From: an uncultured Croceitalea sp.
Lineage (GTDB): Bacteria > Bacteroidota > Bacteroidia > Flavobacteriales > Flavobacteriaceae
NCBI GenBank assembly: GCA_947499565.1
Contig: CANMOV010000001.1
Location: forward strand, 992,001 to 1,056,000
Reading direction: 5' to 3'
Length of the DNA stretch: 64,000 nucleotides
This document shows positions 1 through 8,666 of the stretch, in pieces. The stretch's first letter is position 1. The number at the start of each line of letters is the position of its first letter. The translations under genes were made by a program, and so were the position numbers. The notes under the pieces are model-generated. The model did no database searches and was not told the DNA's origin. It worked only from the letters and a program-made list of their open reading frames with translations.

Positions 1-629
1 GAATTCTTAGGGAATATGAACCTGGTACTGGAATTTATGAACCTGATACTATAGGAAATGATGTAGATGAGAGAATCCGAACAGAGTTTTTAGATGAAAA
101 TACCGTTTTTTTTCTTGTAGTTGAACATAATGGCAAACGCTATGCAGGGCAAACCATATATTCGCCATCTGTACCCATTGATTTGGTAGAACAAGGCAAT
201 GAAACGCTATTTGATGAAGATGATACAGAAATTAAAATCACAATAACCGATGTTGCTGATTCAAAAAACTATTATGTCTTCGATTTTGATGAAGGCGAAT
301 TCCTCGCCCTAGATGACCAATTTATTGATGGTCAAGAATTTGAGTTTTCTTATTTTGTAGAGCGTGATTTAGAATCTGGTGAAGAGTTTGAAGTTAGTAT
401 TCTTGGTGCCGACCAACAGTTTTTTAACTACATGGATCTTCTAATAGAACAAACAGAGGATGATGGTGGTATTTTTCAAACGCCCGCCACCACACCAAGA
501 GGAAATATGTTTGATGTAACTGGTTTAGATAATATAGAAATCTTTGATAATGTTGGTCGGCCTGAGTCGTTTGCCCTAGGCTATTTTGCGGTAGTTCAAG
601 AATTCAAACAGTCTATAACAATTGAATGA
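1..629 (+). CDS. DUF4249 family protein, C-terminal part (5' end outside window)
   Basis: The reading frame is open from base 3 through to a TGA, so this is the C-terminal ~208 residues of a longer protein. The acidic, beta-rich sequence (for example VVEHNGKRYAGQTIYSP followed by an FDFDEGEF segment) resembles the DUF4249 family. These are surface-exposed lipoproteins of Bacteroidota, usually encoded directly after a TonB-dependent receptor, which would lie outside the window. The N-terminal signal peptide is not visible. The internal ATG at 182 is not the real start, because coding continues upstream of it. The family assignment is from overall sequence character and is moderately sure; the substrate is unknown. 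Confidence 0.6.
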   Translation, partial: ILREYEPGTGIYEPDTIGNDVDERIRTEFLDENTVFFLVVEHNGKRYAGQTIYSPSVPIDLVEQGNETLFDEDDTEIKITITDVADSKNYYVFDFDEGEFLALDDQFIDGQEFEFSYFVERDLESGEEFEVSILGADQQFFNYMDLLIEQTEDDGGIFQTPATTPRGNMFDVTGLDNIEIFDNVGRPESFALGYFAVVQEFKQSITIE

Positions 630-1958
630 TTATAAAAGCGCATGCAGTAGGAGTACAACACCTATTCCTGTTAATCCTTGAAATAGTGTTGCTACACTAT
701 GTCCTTTTAGTGCAGTTTTAACTTCCATATTTGAAAACTGTGAAACCACCCAAAAGTAACTATCGTTAATGTGAGAAACTGTCATCGCACCAGCCCCAAC
801 GGCTAAAACTGCTAGTGCCTTATCCGTAATACTATGTAAACCAAAAGTCTCTAATAATGGAGCTATTATAGCAGCAGTAGTAATAATCGCGACGGTAGAT
901 GAACCTTGAGCCGTTTTTAATACAGTTGCAATCAAGAAACATATCAATAAGCCTCCAAATCCAGAGGTTGACTGTAAATTGAGTATTTCATTAATATCAA
1001 TAGTTCTTAATATCGCTCCAAAAGCACCTCCCGCACCTGTAATCAAAATAATTAATCCTGCTTGTTTTAATGCAGATACAATCCATTCATTCCTAACCTT
1101 TAAACTTGAAGATTTCGCCAATGGAAACGAAAGAAGGACTCCAATAAATAAAGCAACAATCGGATTCCCTAAAAAGCTTATTCCTTTAAAAAAAACAGTT
1201 TCACCGAAAGGCTTTGTCGGGTAATCCGCTATGGACTTTAAGGCAATAAGAATAACTGGTATTAATAGTGGTAAAAAAGCTTGCAAAGGTTTTACATTAT
1301 ATACTTCTTCTTTTTCCTGTTCAAGAGCTTTATTAGCTTCTGAAGTACCTTTAGTCTTTAAAGATTTGCCTACATATCTTGCCCATAAATATCCAGATAA
1401 GGATACCGGAATTGCCACAACAAGACCAAGTAATAGTACCGTACCTAAATCCGCATCTAAAATAGCCGCGGCAGCTAAGGGACCTGGTGTAGGGGGAACA
1501 AATACATGCGCCGCGTAAAGACCAGTGCCCAATGCTATAGCAAATACTAGTATTGGGATGCCCGTTTTCTTGCTCATTGCTTTATTTAATGAAGAAAGGA
1601 TAATAAAACCAGAGTCACAAAAAACAGGTATCGAAATAATAAAACCTGCAAGATTAAGTGCTAATGGTGATCTTTTTAACCCAACCCATTTTAAAATCGT
1701 ATTTGCTAATACTTTTGTACTTCCTGTTTTTTCTAAAAAAATACCTATAATAGTTCCAAAGGCAATTACTAGACCAATTCCTGAGAGTGTCTTTCCAAAA
1801 CCTTCACTTATGGTTTTCATAATAGCATCTGGTTTCAAGCCCAGCAAAAACCCAGAAAGAATAGCCGCTATTGTTAATGACAAAACAGGGTGCATCTTAT
1901 ATCGTACGGTAGCTATTATAATAAATAAGACTACAAAAAGGAGTACTACTAATTCCAT
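630..1958 (-). CDS. GntP family gluconate:H+ symporter-like permease
   Basis: A 442-residue integral membrane protein with about a dozen hydrophobic segments along its whole length. Family hallmarks are the IIIATVRYKMHPVLSLTIAA start, the SIPVFCDSGFIILSSLNK stretch near residues 108-125, the FVPPTPGPLAAAAIL loop and AQGSSTVAIITTAA near the C-terminus. GntP proteins import gluconate or related sugar acids with protons. The substrate is not decided by sequence; gluconate would fit with the pentose phosphate genes elsewhere in the window, but no gluconate kinase is seen here. I chose the ATG at 1958; a GTG seven codons upstream is possible. The stop abuts the convergent DUF4249 gene with no gap. 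Confidence 0.87.
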   Translation of the reverse strand: MELVVLLFVVLFIIIATVRYKMHPVLSLTIAAILSGFLLGLKPDAIMKTISEGFGKTLSGIGLVIAFGTIIGIFLEKTGSTKVLANTILKWVGLKRSPLALNLAGFIISIPVFCDSGFIILSSLNKAMSKKTGIPILVFAIALGTGLYAAHVFVPPTPGPLAAAAILDADLGTVLLLGLVVAIPVSLSGYLWARYVGKSLKTKGTSEANKALEQEKEEVYNVKPLQAFLPLLIPVILIALKSIADYPTKPFGETVFFKGISFLGNPIVALFIGVLLSFPLAKSSSLKVRNEWIVSALKQAGLIILITGAGGAFGAILRTIDINEILNLQSTSGFGGLLICFLIATVLKTAQGSSTVAIITTAAIIAPLLETFGLHSITDKALAVLAVGAGAMTVSHINDSYFWVVSQFSNMEVKTALKGHSVATLFQGLTGIGVVLLLHALL

Positions 1959-2018
1959 AGAAACAGTGATTAAATTCACTTTTCTAAATATAAAGTATTC
2001 TGTTTAAATTTGAATTCT

Positions 2019-2246
2019 ATGAAGACTGATAAGGAATTACTCGTTAAAGGAATAAAATCTTTTGCATATACTGCCGGAGCAATGTTTTTAGCGCCTATAA
2101 TACTTTACCAAGCCTTTAAAAATACGGATAAACCTCTTTTTATCCCGGTATTGGTTCTAGGGATTGTAATTGCAATTCTAGCTATTTATCTTGGGTTTCG
2201 TTCCGTAAATATTATTATGAATGCAGTATTTGGAAAAAAGGATTAA
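2019..2246 (+). CDS. DUF6095 family small membrane protein
   Basis: A 75-residue protein with two predicted membrane helices: SFAYTAGAMFLAPIILYQAF, then a long segment around FIPVLVLGIVIAILAIYLGF. A short basic tail (FGKKD) follows. This two-helix plan matches the DUF6095 family of Flavobacteriia, which has no known function. The ATG at 2019 is preferred over the in-frame TTG at 2010. It is divergent from the permease and its end overlaps the convergent DUF4294 gene by four bases. Confidence 0.72.
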   Translation: MKTDKELLVKGIKSFAYTAGAMFLAPIILYQAFKNTDKPLFIPVLVLGIVIAILAIYLGFRSVNIIMNAVFGKKD

Positions 2247-2929
2247 TTCGCTTTTTTAGGAGTAGTATTCTTCCATTTATTACTAAGCACTGCATAATCA
2301 TAATCTAAGACTGATTTTTGGCGCTCCAATTTATCATAAGTAAATGCACGTTGCAGAATATCCTCAATCAAATAATCTTCATGCACTTCTTCCGGTTTAA
2401 ATTCTTCCTTTAAGCTTATTTTAAATGCTTTTGCCGTTGTGTTATACCAAAAGGCACGCCATCCACTGCGTAATTCTTTTACTAAATCAAATGCGGTAGA
2501 ACCCGTTTGTCTATGAATTAACTTTACTAAAATCTGACCTTCAGTCCGTGTAAGCTTTTTTAATTCCGCCGAAAATTCACCTTCAATATATTTCTGGACT
2601 TTCTTTGTATATTTTTTTTGATGTCGTTTCTTCTTTATTTTAGTGAGACTATCATTAAGCTCTACCAAACGTTCAGACGCTAACTTTGCATAGGGATATA
2701 CCTTAATTGTCTTCCGCCTCAGTATATAATAACGAAGTTTCTCTTTCTTATCAGCAAACTCAAGCTTCCCAAAAATGTATACTTCATCTAATGGAATAGA
2801 GCTTTGCAAAACAGAATCCCCTTCAAAACGAATGTAATAATCAGCTATAGAATCTGATTCTTTCTCTTCTTGAGAAAATCCAAGGAAAAAATTAAATACA
2901 ATTAATAGTAAAAGGAGGCAACGAAGCAT
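2243..2929 (-). CDS. DUF4294 domain-containing exported protein
   Basis: A 228-residue protein with a signal peptide (hydrophobic residues 3-18 ending in FSQE) and a basic, helical central region: YYILRRKTIKVYPYAKLASE, then a lysine-rich patch around KKKRHQKKYTKK. The family core LTRTEGQILVKLIHRQTG and the SGWRAFWYNTTAKAF segment identify DUF4294, a conserved Bacteroidota family of unknown function. The start is an ATG. It is monocistronic here, divergent from the M42 peptidase across about 100 bp of AT-rich sequence. Confidence 0.8.
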   Translation of the reverse strand: MLRCLLLLLIVFNFFLGFSQEEKESDSIADYYIRFEGDSVLQSSIPLDEVYIFGKLEFADKKEKLRYYILRRKTIKVYPYAKLASERLVELNDSLTKIKKKRHQKKYTKKVQKYIEGEFSAELKKLTRTEGQILVKLIHRQTGSTAFDLVKELRSGWRAFWYNTTAKAFKISLKEEFKPEEVHEDYLIEDILQRAFTYDKLERQKSVLDYDYAVLSNKWKNTTPKKAN

Positions 2930-3007
2930 ATTTATAAAACAGTCAAAAACCTTACCAAAAGTAACGATTATGCCAATCTTATATTATTAAATAAAAGTGA
3001 ATATTAT

Positions 3008-3015
3008 TATGTTTG
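3008..3015 (+). promoter_or_regulatory. Bacteroidota -7 box of the M42 peptidase gene
   Basis: TATGTTTG fits the TAnnTTTG consensus of the Bacteroidota housekeeping sigma factor and lies 17 bases before the ATG. No TTG is found at the expected -33 position, so this is a partial match. Confidence 0.4.
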
Positions 3016-3032
3016 TAGCCTAATACATATCT

Positions 3033-4121
3033 ATGAGTGCTAAGAAAATTATAACTGCAAAGTCATTAAAGTTTTTTGAAAAATACCTTAACAACGCATC
3101 TCCAACGGGTTACGAATGGGAAGGTCAAAAAATTTGGATGGATTATTTGAAACCTTATGTTGATGATTTTATTACAGATACTTATGGTACCGCAGTTGCA
3201 GTGATAAATCCAAAGGCAAAATATAAAGTTGTTATTGAAGGGCATTCTGATGAAATCTCTTGGTATGTTAATTACATTACAGATAACGGACTTATTTACG
3301 TAATTAGAAATGGTGGTAGTGACCACCAAATAGCACCTTCCAAATGGGTTAATATCCATACTAAAAGTGGCATTGTAAAAGGTGTATTTGGTTGGCCCGC
3401 AATTCATACCCGTAGAAGCGGAAAAGAAGAGCCACCAAAATTAGATAATATTACTATCGATGTTGGCGCTAAGGATAAAGAAGAAGTTGAAAAAATGGGA
3501 GTGCATGTAGGATGCGTTATCACCTATCCAGATGAGTTTCATGTGTTGAATAAAGATAAATATGTCTGTAGGGCTTTAGATAACCGCGCTGGTGGCTTTA
3601 TGATTGCTGAAGTAGCAAGATTACTGCATGAAAATAACGTAAAGGTTCCTTTTGGGCTTTATATAACCAATTCAGTACAAGAAGAAATTGGGTTACGCGG
3701 AGCCGAAATGATTACGCAGACCATTAAACCAGATGTTGCTATTGTAACAGATGTTACCCATGATACTAGCACACCAATGATTGATAAAAAAGTACAAGGG
3801 GATACGCAAATTGGTAAAGGACCTGTGATTTCTTATGCACCAGCTGTGCAACAGAAACTTAGAGAGCGTATTATAGAAACTGCCGAAGCAAAGAAAATAC
3901 CTTTCCAAAGGTCAGCTTCATCTAGGGCTACTGGGACCGATACCGATGCTTTTGCATATAGTAATGGTGGCGTTGCTTCAGCACTTATTTCTTTACCACT
4001 AAGATATATGCATACCACTGTGGAAACAGTTCATAGAGATGATGTAGAGAATGTAATTCGATTAATTTACGAAACTTTACTCACCATCAAAAGCGGAGAG
4101 ACTTTTAGTTATTTCGACTAG
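3033..4121 (+). CDS. M42 family metallopeptidase (glutamyl/deblocking aminopeptidase type)
   Basis: A 362-residue cytosolic enzyme of the M42 co-catalytic metallopeptidase family, which trims N-terminal residues from peptides. The ligand set is visible in order: GHSDEIS (first His and Asp), RALDNRAGG (bridging Asp), NSVQEEIGLRGAE (catalytic Glu pair), TDVTHDT (Asp) and the C-terminal RYMHTTVET (His). Length and order match the family, which often forms TET dodecamers. Nothing is missing. Substrate preference among M42 subtypes cannot be read from sequence. The NUDIX gene follows after 28 bp on the same strand and may be co-transcribed. Confidence 0.93.
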   Translation: MSAKKIITAKSLKFFEKYLNNASPTGYEWEGQKIWMDYLKPYVDDFITDTYGTAVAVINPKAKYKVVIEGHSDEISWYVNYITDNGLIYVIRNGGSDHQIAPSKWVNIHTKSGIVKGVFGWPAIHTRRSGKEEPPKLDNITIDVGAKDKEEVEKMGVHVGCVITYPDEFHVLNKDKYVCRALDNRAGGFMIAEVARLLHENNVKVPFGLYITNSVQEEIGLRGAEMITQTIKPDVAIVTDVTHDTSTPMIDKKVQGDTQIGKGPVISYAPAVQQKLRERIIETAEAKKIPFQRSASSRATGTDTDAFAYSNGGVASALISLPLRYMHTTVETVHRDDVENVIRLIYETLLTIKSGETFSYFD

Positions 4122-4149
4122 GCAATACCTAGAAATAAAATAGTCGTTT

Positions 4150-4698
4150 GTGGATGAATTAGTTGATATTCTAAACTCAAAAGGGAATCCTACTGGAAGA
4201 ACAGCTTTAAAGTCTGAAGCTCACAAAAAGGGTTTGTTTCATCCAACAATACATGTTTGGTGCTACTCGTATTCTGGAAAAGTACTTCTACAACAACGTG
4301 GAAAAAACAAGGATGCTTTTCCTCTTAAATGGGATGTATCGGTGGCAGGTCATATCGAGGCAGGTGAAAATTATAGCTTAGCTGCAATTAGAGAAATGAC
4401 CGAGGAAATTGGCGTCCGTATTTCTAAAGAAAAGCTAGAAAAAATTGAGGTTATAAAAAAAGAAGTGAAGCACTCCGAAACTTTTATTGACCGAGAGTTC
4501 TGTCATGTTTACTTATGTTTATTGGATGAGAATATTCCATTAAAAAAACAGGAAAGCGAAGTTGAAGCTTTGCAATGGATGACTATTGAGGAATTTAAAA
4601 AGTGGGTCGAATCTAAACATCCAGACCTAATACCAAACTCTGAAGAACAATTTTATAATATCATTTCAGAAATTGAAACAAGGATTCAAAATTGTTAG
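4150..4698 (+). CDS. NUDIX hydrolase, IDI/YfcD-like
   Basis: A 182-residue protein with a complete Nudix box at about residues 73-95: GHIEAG, then REMTEEIGV with the catalytic Glu pair. The N-terminal DELVDILNSKGNPTGRTALK and FHPTIHVWCYS segments are typical of the isopentenyl-diphosphate isomerase-like/YfcD branch. Members of that branch are mostly NDP-X hydrolases of unsettled substrate. The start is a GTG; no ATG gives a full N-terminus. The stop overlaps the convergent hisS stop by four bases. Function as a Nudix hydrolase is sure; isomerase activity is not claimed. Confidence 0.85.
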   Translation: MDELVDILNSKGNPTGRTALKSEAHKKGLFHPTIHVWCYSYSGKVLLQQRGKNKDAFPLKWDVSVAGHIEAGENYSLAAIREMTEEIGVRISKEKLEKIEVIKKEVKHSETFIDREFCHVYLCLLDENIPLKKQESEVEALQWMTIEEFKKWVESKHPDLIPNSEEQFYNIISEIETRIQNC

Positions 4699-6068
4699 TT
4701 CAGTAAATCTGTAAGGTCGTCATTTAAAGAAAAAAAAGTTTGCTCCCCGCTAGTCATGTTTTTTAATATGAAATTACCGTCATTCAATTCCTGCTCTCCC
4801 AATAAGATAACATAGGGAACATTCCGTTTGTCTGCATACTTAAACTGTTTCTGAACCTTAACTGCAGAAGGATATAAGTCCGCCTTTATCCCTTGTTCCC
4901 GTAAACGAGAAATCAATTTTAAAGCTGCCAAACCTTCTTTCGCGCCAAAATTTAAACACAATACTTGTAAAGACTGATCAATCGCTTTTGGAAATAACTC
5001 CAACTCTTCCAAAACCAAATAGATTCTATCTAATCCAAAAGAAATACCAACTCCACTTACATCCTTAAGGCCAAAAATCCCTGTAAGGTCATCATAGCGT
5101 CCTCCGCCACCAATAGAACCCATTTGCACCCCTTCTGAAACAGCGACTTCAAAAATTGCCCCAGTATAATAGTTTAAACCTCTTGCTAAAGTAACATCCA
5201 AGGCTAGATTTGCCGATTTTAACCCTAGCTCGTTTACAGTTTCTAAGATTTCCCTTAATTCTGAAACGCCAGCTAATCCGATTTCAGAATCGGATAGCAA
5301 ACTTTCTAATTGACTAAGTTGTTCACTTGCAGTTCCAGACATTGAAAATAAGGGAGATGCTTTTGCTATAGCACTTTCGGAGATGCCCTTAACCAACATT
5401 TCTTCTTTTACCTTCTCCTCTCCTATTTTATCCAACTTATCCAGTGCGACAGTAAAATCTATTAATAAATGCTTTGCGCCAATAACTTCTGCGATTCCAG
5501 ATAAAACTTTTCTATTATTAATTTTTATAGTTGTTCCTTTTAAACCCAATTCGGTAAAAACACCATCGTACAATTGAATTAATTCAACTTCTTGTAATAA
5601 GGAATTGGCACCTACAATATCAGCATCACACTGATAAAACTCTCTAAAACGACCTTTTTGAGGTCTATCTGCTCTCCAAACGGGCTGTATCTGATATCTT
5701 TTAAAAGGGAAATCAATCTCATTTTGGTGCATTACAACATAACGTGCAAATGGGACGGTAAGGTCATACCGTAATGCTTTCTCAGTAATTTTAGGTCCAA
5801 TAGAACTAGAGTTCTTAGAGCTGTAAGTAACATCATCGACCTTTGAAATAAAATCTCCAGAATTCAAAATTTTAAAAATCAAGCGGTCACCCTCATCGCC
5901 ATACTTTCCCAATAAAGTATCAGAGTTTTCAAAACTTGGAGTTTCAATAGGTTGAAATCCGAAAAGTTGAAACTGATTTTTAATTATATCAAAAATATAG
6001 TTCCTTTTTGCTAATTCTTGCGGAGAGAAATCTCGTGTACCTTTTGGAATGCTAGGTTTTTGTGCCAT
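4695..6068 (-). CDS. hisS: histidine--tRNA ligase
   Basis: A 457-residue class II aminoacyl-tRNA synthetase that charges tRNA-His. Motif 1 lies around FQPIETPSFEN. Motif 2 is PVWRADRPQKGRFREFYQ near residue 130. The histidine-specific RGLNYYTGAIFEV is near residue 295, and motif 3 is GVGISFGLDRIY near 340. The C-terminal anticodon-binding domain (LQVLCLNFG to the end) is present. A Ser/Lys-rich insertion between motifs 1 and 2 (residues ~70-95) is as I expect for Bacteroidota enzymes. The DUF6495 gene lies 27 bp upstream on the same strand and may share a transcript. Confidence 0.97.
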   Translation of the reverse strand: MAQKPSIPKGTRDFSPQELAKRNYIFDIIKNQFQLFGFQPIETPSFENSDTLLGKYGDEGDRLIFKILNSGDFISKVDDVTYSSKNSSSIGPKITEKALRYDLTVPFARYVVMHQNEIDFPFKRYQIQPVWRADRPQKGRFREFYQCDADIVGANSLLQEVELIQLYDGVFTELGLKGTTIKINNRKVLSGIAEVIGAKHLLIDFTVALDKLDKIGEEKVKEEMLVKGISESAIAKASPLFSMSGTASEQLSQLESLLSDSEIGLAGVSELREILETVNELGLKSANLALDVTLARGLNYYTGAIFEVAVSEGVQMGSIGGGGRYDDLTGIFGLKDVSGVGISFGLDRIYLVLEELELFPKAIDQSLQVLCLNFGAKEGLAALKLISRLREQGIKADLYPSAVKVQKQFKYADKRNVPYVILLGEQELNDGNFILKNMTSGEQTFFSLNDDLTDLLN

Positions 6069-6095
6069 GGTCTTTAATCTGATGCAAATATCGCT

Positions 6096-6566
6096 TTATC
6101 CTATGATTTCATCAAACCATTGGTATAATTCCCCTTTTGTAATTGTTGCTCCCTGTTGAATCAAGTTAAATTTATCCACATTCTTATCCTCGGAATACGC
6201 TTTAGATGCAGTTAAATACTCCACAAAATCTGACTGAAAATTTCGTTTAAACCAAGCAAAACCAACTTTTGTTCGTAAGTCAATTTCAGGGTTTAAAACT
6301 TTTACTGAAATTAGTTTCATCTCTTTTTCAGTCAATTGAAAAAGATGCATTTGTAATTCTGAAATATTTTCCAAGTATTTTACCTTAGTAAGGACCCCTT
6401 CCCATATTAAATCACTAAATACATCTAATTCTTCTTCTGCCACCTCTGGCTTTTCTGTCTTTATTTTTGACCACTCATCTGCAGTAATAGATTGTGTGGC
6501 CAAAAAATTTATAAATTCTGGATGCAGTTCTTCCAGTTGTTCTTTAGATAATCTTCTGTATTTCAT
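6096..6566 (-). CDS. DUF6495 family protein
   Basis: A 156-residue soluble, acidic, probably all-helical protein beginning MKYRRLSKEQLEELHPEFI, a start typical of DUF6495 in Flavobacteriia. No catalytic motif, signal peptide or membrane segment is visible. It sits between hisS (27 bp downstream) and the terminator of the ribosomal operon, so it probably has its own promoter in the short gap or is reached by read-through. Function is unknown. Confidence 0.68.
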   Translation of the reverse strand: MKYRRLSKEQLEELHPEFINFLATQSITADEWSKIKTEKPEVAEEELDVFSDLIWEGVLTKVKYLENISELQMHLFQLTEKEMKLISVKVLNPEIDLRTKVGFAWFKRNFQSDFVEYLTASKAYSEDKNVDKFNLIQQGATITKGELYQWFDEIIG

Positions 6567-6582
6567 TTTCTGTAAAACTAAA

Positions 6583-6609
6583 AAAGAGCTATGTTATGCA
6601 TAGCTCTTT
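6583..6609 (-). terminator. rho-independent terminator of rpsF-rpsR-rplI
   Basis: A perfect 11-bp stem, AAAGAGCTATG/CATAGCTCTTT, with a 5-base loop. On the minus strand it is followed by a run of Ts. It lies about 25 bp after the rplI stop. Confidence 0.85.
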
Positions 6610-6633
6610 AAATACTATTACTCCATTGGAGAA

Positions 6634-7086
6634 TTATTTTGCTTCAGCAATCACTTCAAAAGGGAAGTCAACAATAACTTCTCTATGCAATCTGATTTGA
6701 GCATTATAAGGCCCCACTCGTTTTACAGTACCACCTTGAATACTGATAAACTTCTTATCAATTGCCTGGCCAGCTTTTTCAACAGCAGCAGCTAAATCGA
6801 TATTTGTAACTGATCCAAATAATTTATCACCTGCGCCTGTTTTTGCAGGGATTTTAATTTCCAACTCTTTAAGAGCGTTAGCAACCTTTTGCGCTTCATC
6901 TATAACTTTCTTCTCTTTATGAGCACGTTGCTTTAAATTTTCCGCTAAAACTTTTTTAGCTGACGGGGTTGCCAGTGCGGCTAAACCTTGAGGGATTAAG
7001 AAGTTTCTGCCATAACCATTCTTAACGGTAACAACATCATCTTTAAAACCTAAATTCTGTACGTCTTCTTTTAATATAAGTTCCAT
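6634..7086 (-). CDS. rplI: 50S ribosomal protein L9
   Basis: A 150-residue ribosomal protein that binds 23S rRNA. The N-terminal domain carries the conserved NGYGRNFLIPQGLA (residues ~22-35). It is followed by the long connecting helix (LKQRAHKEKKVIDEAQK) and the C-terminal domain with GSVTNIDLAAA and the VPFEVI-like ending. Length is normal. It is the last gene of the S6-S18-L9 operon, 13 bp after rpsR. Confidence 0.98.
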   Translation of the reverse strand: MELILKEDVQNLGFKDDVVTVKNGYGRNFLIPQGLAALATPSAKKVLAENLKQRAHKEKKVIDEAQKVANALKELEIKIPAKTGAGDKLFGSVTNIDLAAAVEKAGQAIDKKFISIQGGTVKRVGPYNAQIRLHREVIVDFPFEVIAEAK

Positions 7087-7099
7087 CTTTCCGTCTTTA

Positions 7100-7396
7100 T
7101 TATTTTAACATATCACCTACGTATGGCATCAATGCCAAATGACGTGCACGCTTTACCGCTTGTGCAACTTTTCTTTGATACTTTAATGATGTACCTGTTA
7201 ACCTTCTTGGTAAAAGCTTACCTTGTTCATTAACCAACTTCATTAAGAAATCTGGATCTTTGTAATCTACATACTTGATTCCAGACTTTTTAAAACGACA
7301 ATACTTCTTTTGCTTGTTTGTCTCTATATTTAAAGGAGTAAGATATCTAATCTCTCCGTCCTTCTTCGACTTTGCTTGTTGTTGTAATGTTGACAT
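7100..7396 (-). CDS. rpsR: 30S ribosomal protein S18
   Basis: A 98-residue small-subunit protein that pairs with S6 on the platform. The family core [20 protein letters not shown] and the [20 protein letters not shown] signature are complete, followed by [10 protein letters not shown]. An N-terminal extension of about 20 residues ([17 protein letters not shown]) is usual in Bacteroidota. It follows rpsF after two bases, consistent with translational coupling. Confidence 0.98.
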   Translation of the reverse strand: MSTLQQQAKSKKDGEIRYLTPLNIETNKQKKYCRFKKSGIKYVDYKDPDFLMKLVNEQGKLLPRRLTGTSLKYQRKVAQAVKRARHLALMPYVGDMLK

Positions 7397-7398
7397 GG

Positions 7399-7737
7399 TT
7401 ACGCCTTTGTTTTAAGTTTTGTTCTTCTTCTCTCTGCCCAAGCTACTGCATGCTTGTCCAGTTTAACAGTCAAGAAACGCATAATACGTTCATCTCTTCT
7501 AAATTCTAACTCGTAAGGCCCAACCGCCTCACCAGGAGCTGTAAATTCAAAAAGGTGGTAAAATCCACTTTTCTTGTTCTGTATTGGGTAAGCTAATTTC
7601 TTTAGCCCCCAATTTTCTTTGGCTACCATTTTGGCACCACTCTTAATTAAGAAATCTTCAAATTTCTTAACTGTTTCCTCTATCTGAGTATCAGATAAAA
7701 CGGGATTCAAAATGAAAACAGTTTCGTAATGGTTCAT
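7399..7737 (-). CDS. rpsF: 30S ribosomal protein S6
   Basis: A 112-residue S6 protein: [16 protein letters not shown] start, [20 protein letters not shown] core, and [19 protein letters not shown]-terminal part. It is first in the operon with rpsR and rplI. No ssb or priB lies between rpsF and rpsR. Transcription probably starts from the promoter just upstream. Confidence 0.98.
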   Translation of the reverse strand: MNHYETVFILNPVLSDTQIEETVKKFEDFLIKSGAKMVAKENWGLKKLAYPIQNKKSGFYHLFEFTAPGEAVGPYELEFRRDERIMRFLTVKLDKHAVAWAERRRTKLKTKA

Positions 7738-7760
7738 ATTATATATTTATTTAAGGAGCG

Positions 7761-7791
7761 CAAAAGTAAACATAATTGTTTCTATTCACAA
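7761..7791 (-). promoter_or_regulatory. Bacteroidota-type promoter of rpsF operon
   Basis: On the minus strand TTG is followed, after 20 bases, by TACTTTTG. This matches the -33/-7 consensus TTG...TAnnTTTG of the Bacteroidota primary sigma factor. The -7 box ends 24 bases before the rpsF ATG. Confidence 0.7.
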
Positions 7792-7973
7792 GAAATCAAA
7801 AAAATGTTCGTTATAATGTGGAATAGTTATTAACAGTTTAATTTAAAATCAACCCTATATCACGACAATTACTAGTTACACAACAGAATACACCATGTTT
7901 ACATCTTTTGTTGCACTTAATCGTGTTTTTTCTGTAATTTGCCGATGATTTAACCCCACAAATCACCCCATTT

Positions 7974-8666
7974 ATGAAACTAAAAAGTATTATTGTAGAT
8001 GACTCGTCGATGCAGCGGATGGCTGTGGCGAAGTTAGTCAACAATCACCCACATCTTGCATTGGTAGCAGAGTATAGTAATGCTATTGAGGCTAAAAATG
8101 GCCTTAAAAACAATGAGGTAGATTTAATCTTCTTAGATGTTGAAATGCCTATTATTAGTGGTTTTGACCTTTTGGAAGCATTAGAAAATCCGCCACAGGT
8201 AATTCTAATCACAGGGAAACCTGATTATGCGCTTAGAGCATTTGATTATGATGTTACTGATTACCTACACAAACCTATTACACTTGCACGTTTTGAAGCT
8301 TCTGTCAAAAGAGCAGTTTCAAAATATGAGCAAATCCATAGAGTTGATGAGGATGAAGAGCACATTTTTGTTAAGAGTAACCTTAAAAAACGTAAGGTTA
8401 TCCTTAATGATATCAAATGGATAGAAGCTCTTGGTGATTATATTAAATTAGTTACTGACGAAGCAAATATTGTAATTCTTTCAACTATGAAATCTTTTGA
8501 GCAGCAATTGCCATCGGAGAAGTTTTTAAGAATACATAAGTCTTACATCGTAAATCTTGAGAAAATCGAGAAATTCAACAGTAAAAATGTTGAAGTGGGG
8601 GGAAGACAAATACCATTAAGTAGAAACAAAAAGACTGAGCTTGCAGAAGCCTTAGCAAACGTATAG
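7974..8666 (+). CDS. LytTR-family response regulator
   Basis: A 230-residue two-domain transcription regulator. The receiver domain (residues ~4-118) has the acidic pocket DDSS, the phospho-acceptor Asp in LIFLDVEMP and the conserved Lys in LHKPITLARFEA. The LytTR DNA-binding domain occupies ~130-228 (IFVKSNLKKRKVILNDIKWI, FLRIHKSYIVNLEKIEKF). Such regulators usually answer to a YehU/LytS-type histidine kinase; none is encoded here, so it is an orphan in this window. It is convergent with priA, their stops abutting. An ATG follows a short AT-rich leader. Confidence 0.93.
   Translation: MKLKSIIVDDSSMQRMAVAKLVNNHPHLALVAEYSNAIEAKNGLKNNEVDLIFLDVEMPIISGFDLLEALENPPQVILITGKPDYALRAFDYDVTDYLHKPITLARFEASVKRAVSKYEQIHRVDEDEEHIFVKSNLKKRKVILNDIKWIEALGDYIKLVTDEANIVILSTMKSFEQQLPSEKFLRIHKSYIVNLEKIEKFNSKNVEVGGRQIPLSRNKKTELAEALANV

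Noticed and set aside
1-6. GAATTC at the very start as a cloning junction
   Set aside because: One restriction site at an arbitrary window edge; the reading frame runs on through it, so nothing suggests a join.
1525-2007. 160-residue ORF on the plus strand
   Set aside because: It lies antisense to the GntP permease gene and its translation has no family signature; it is a shadow frame.
3693-4018. Antisense ORFs across the M42 peptidase gene
   Set aside because: Both are shadows of the peptidase reading frame with Phe/Cys-rich, implausible translations.
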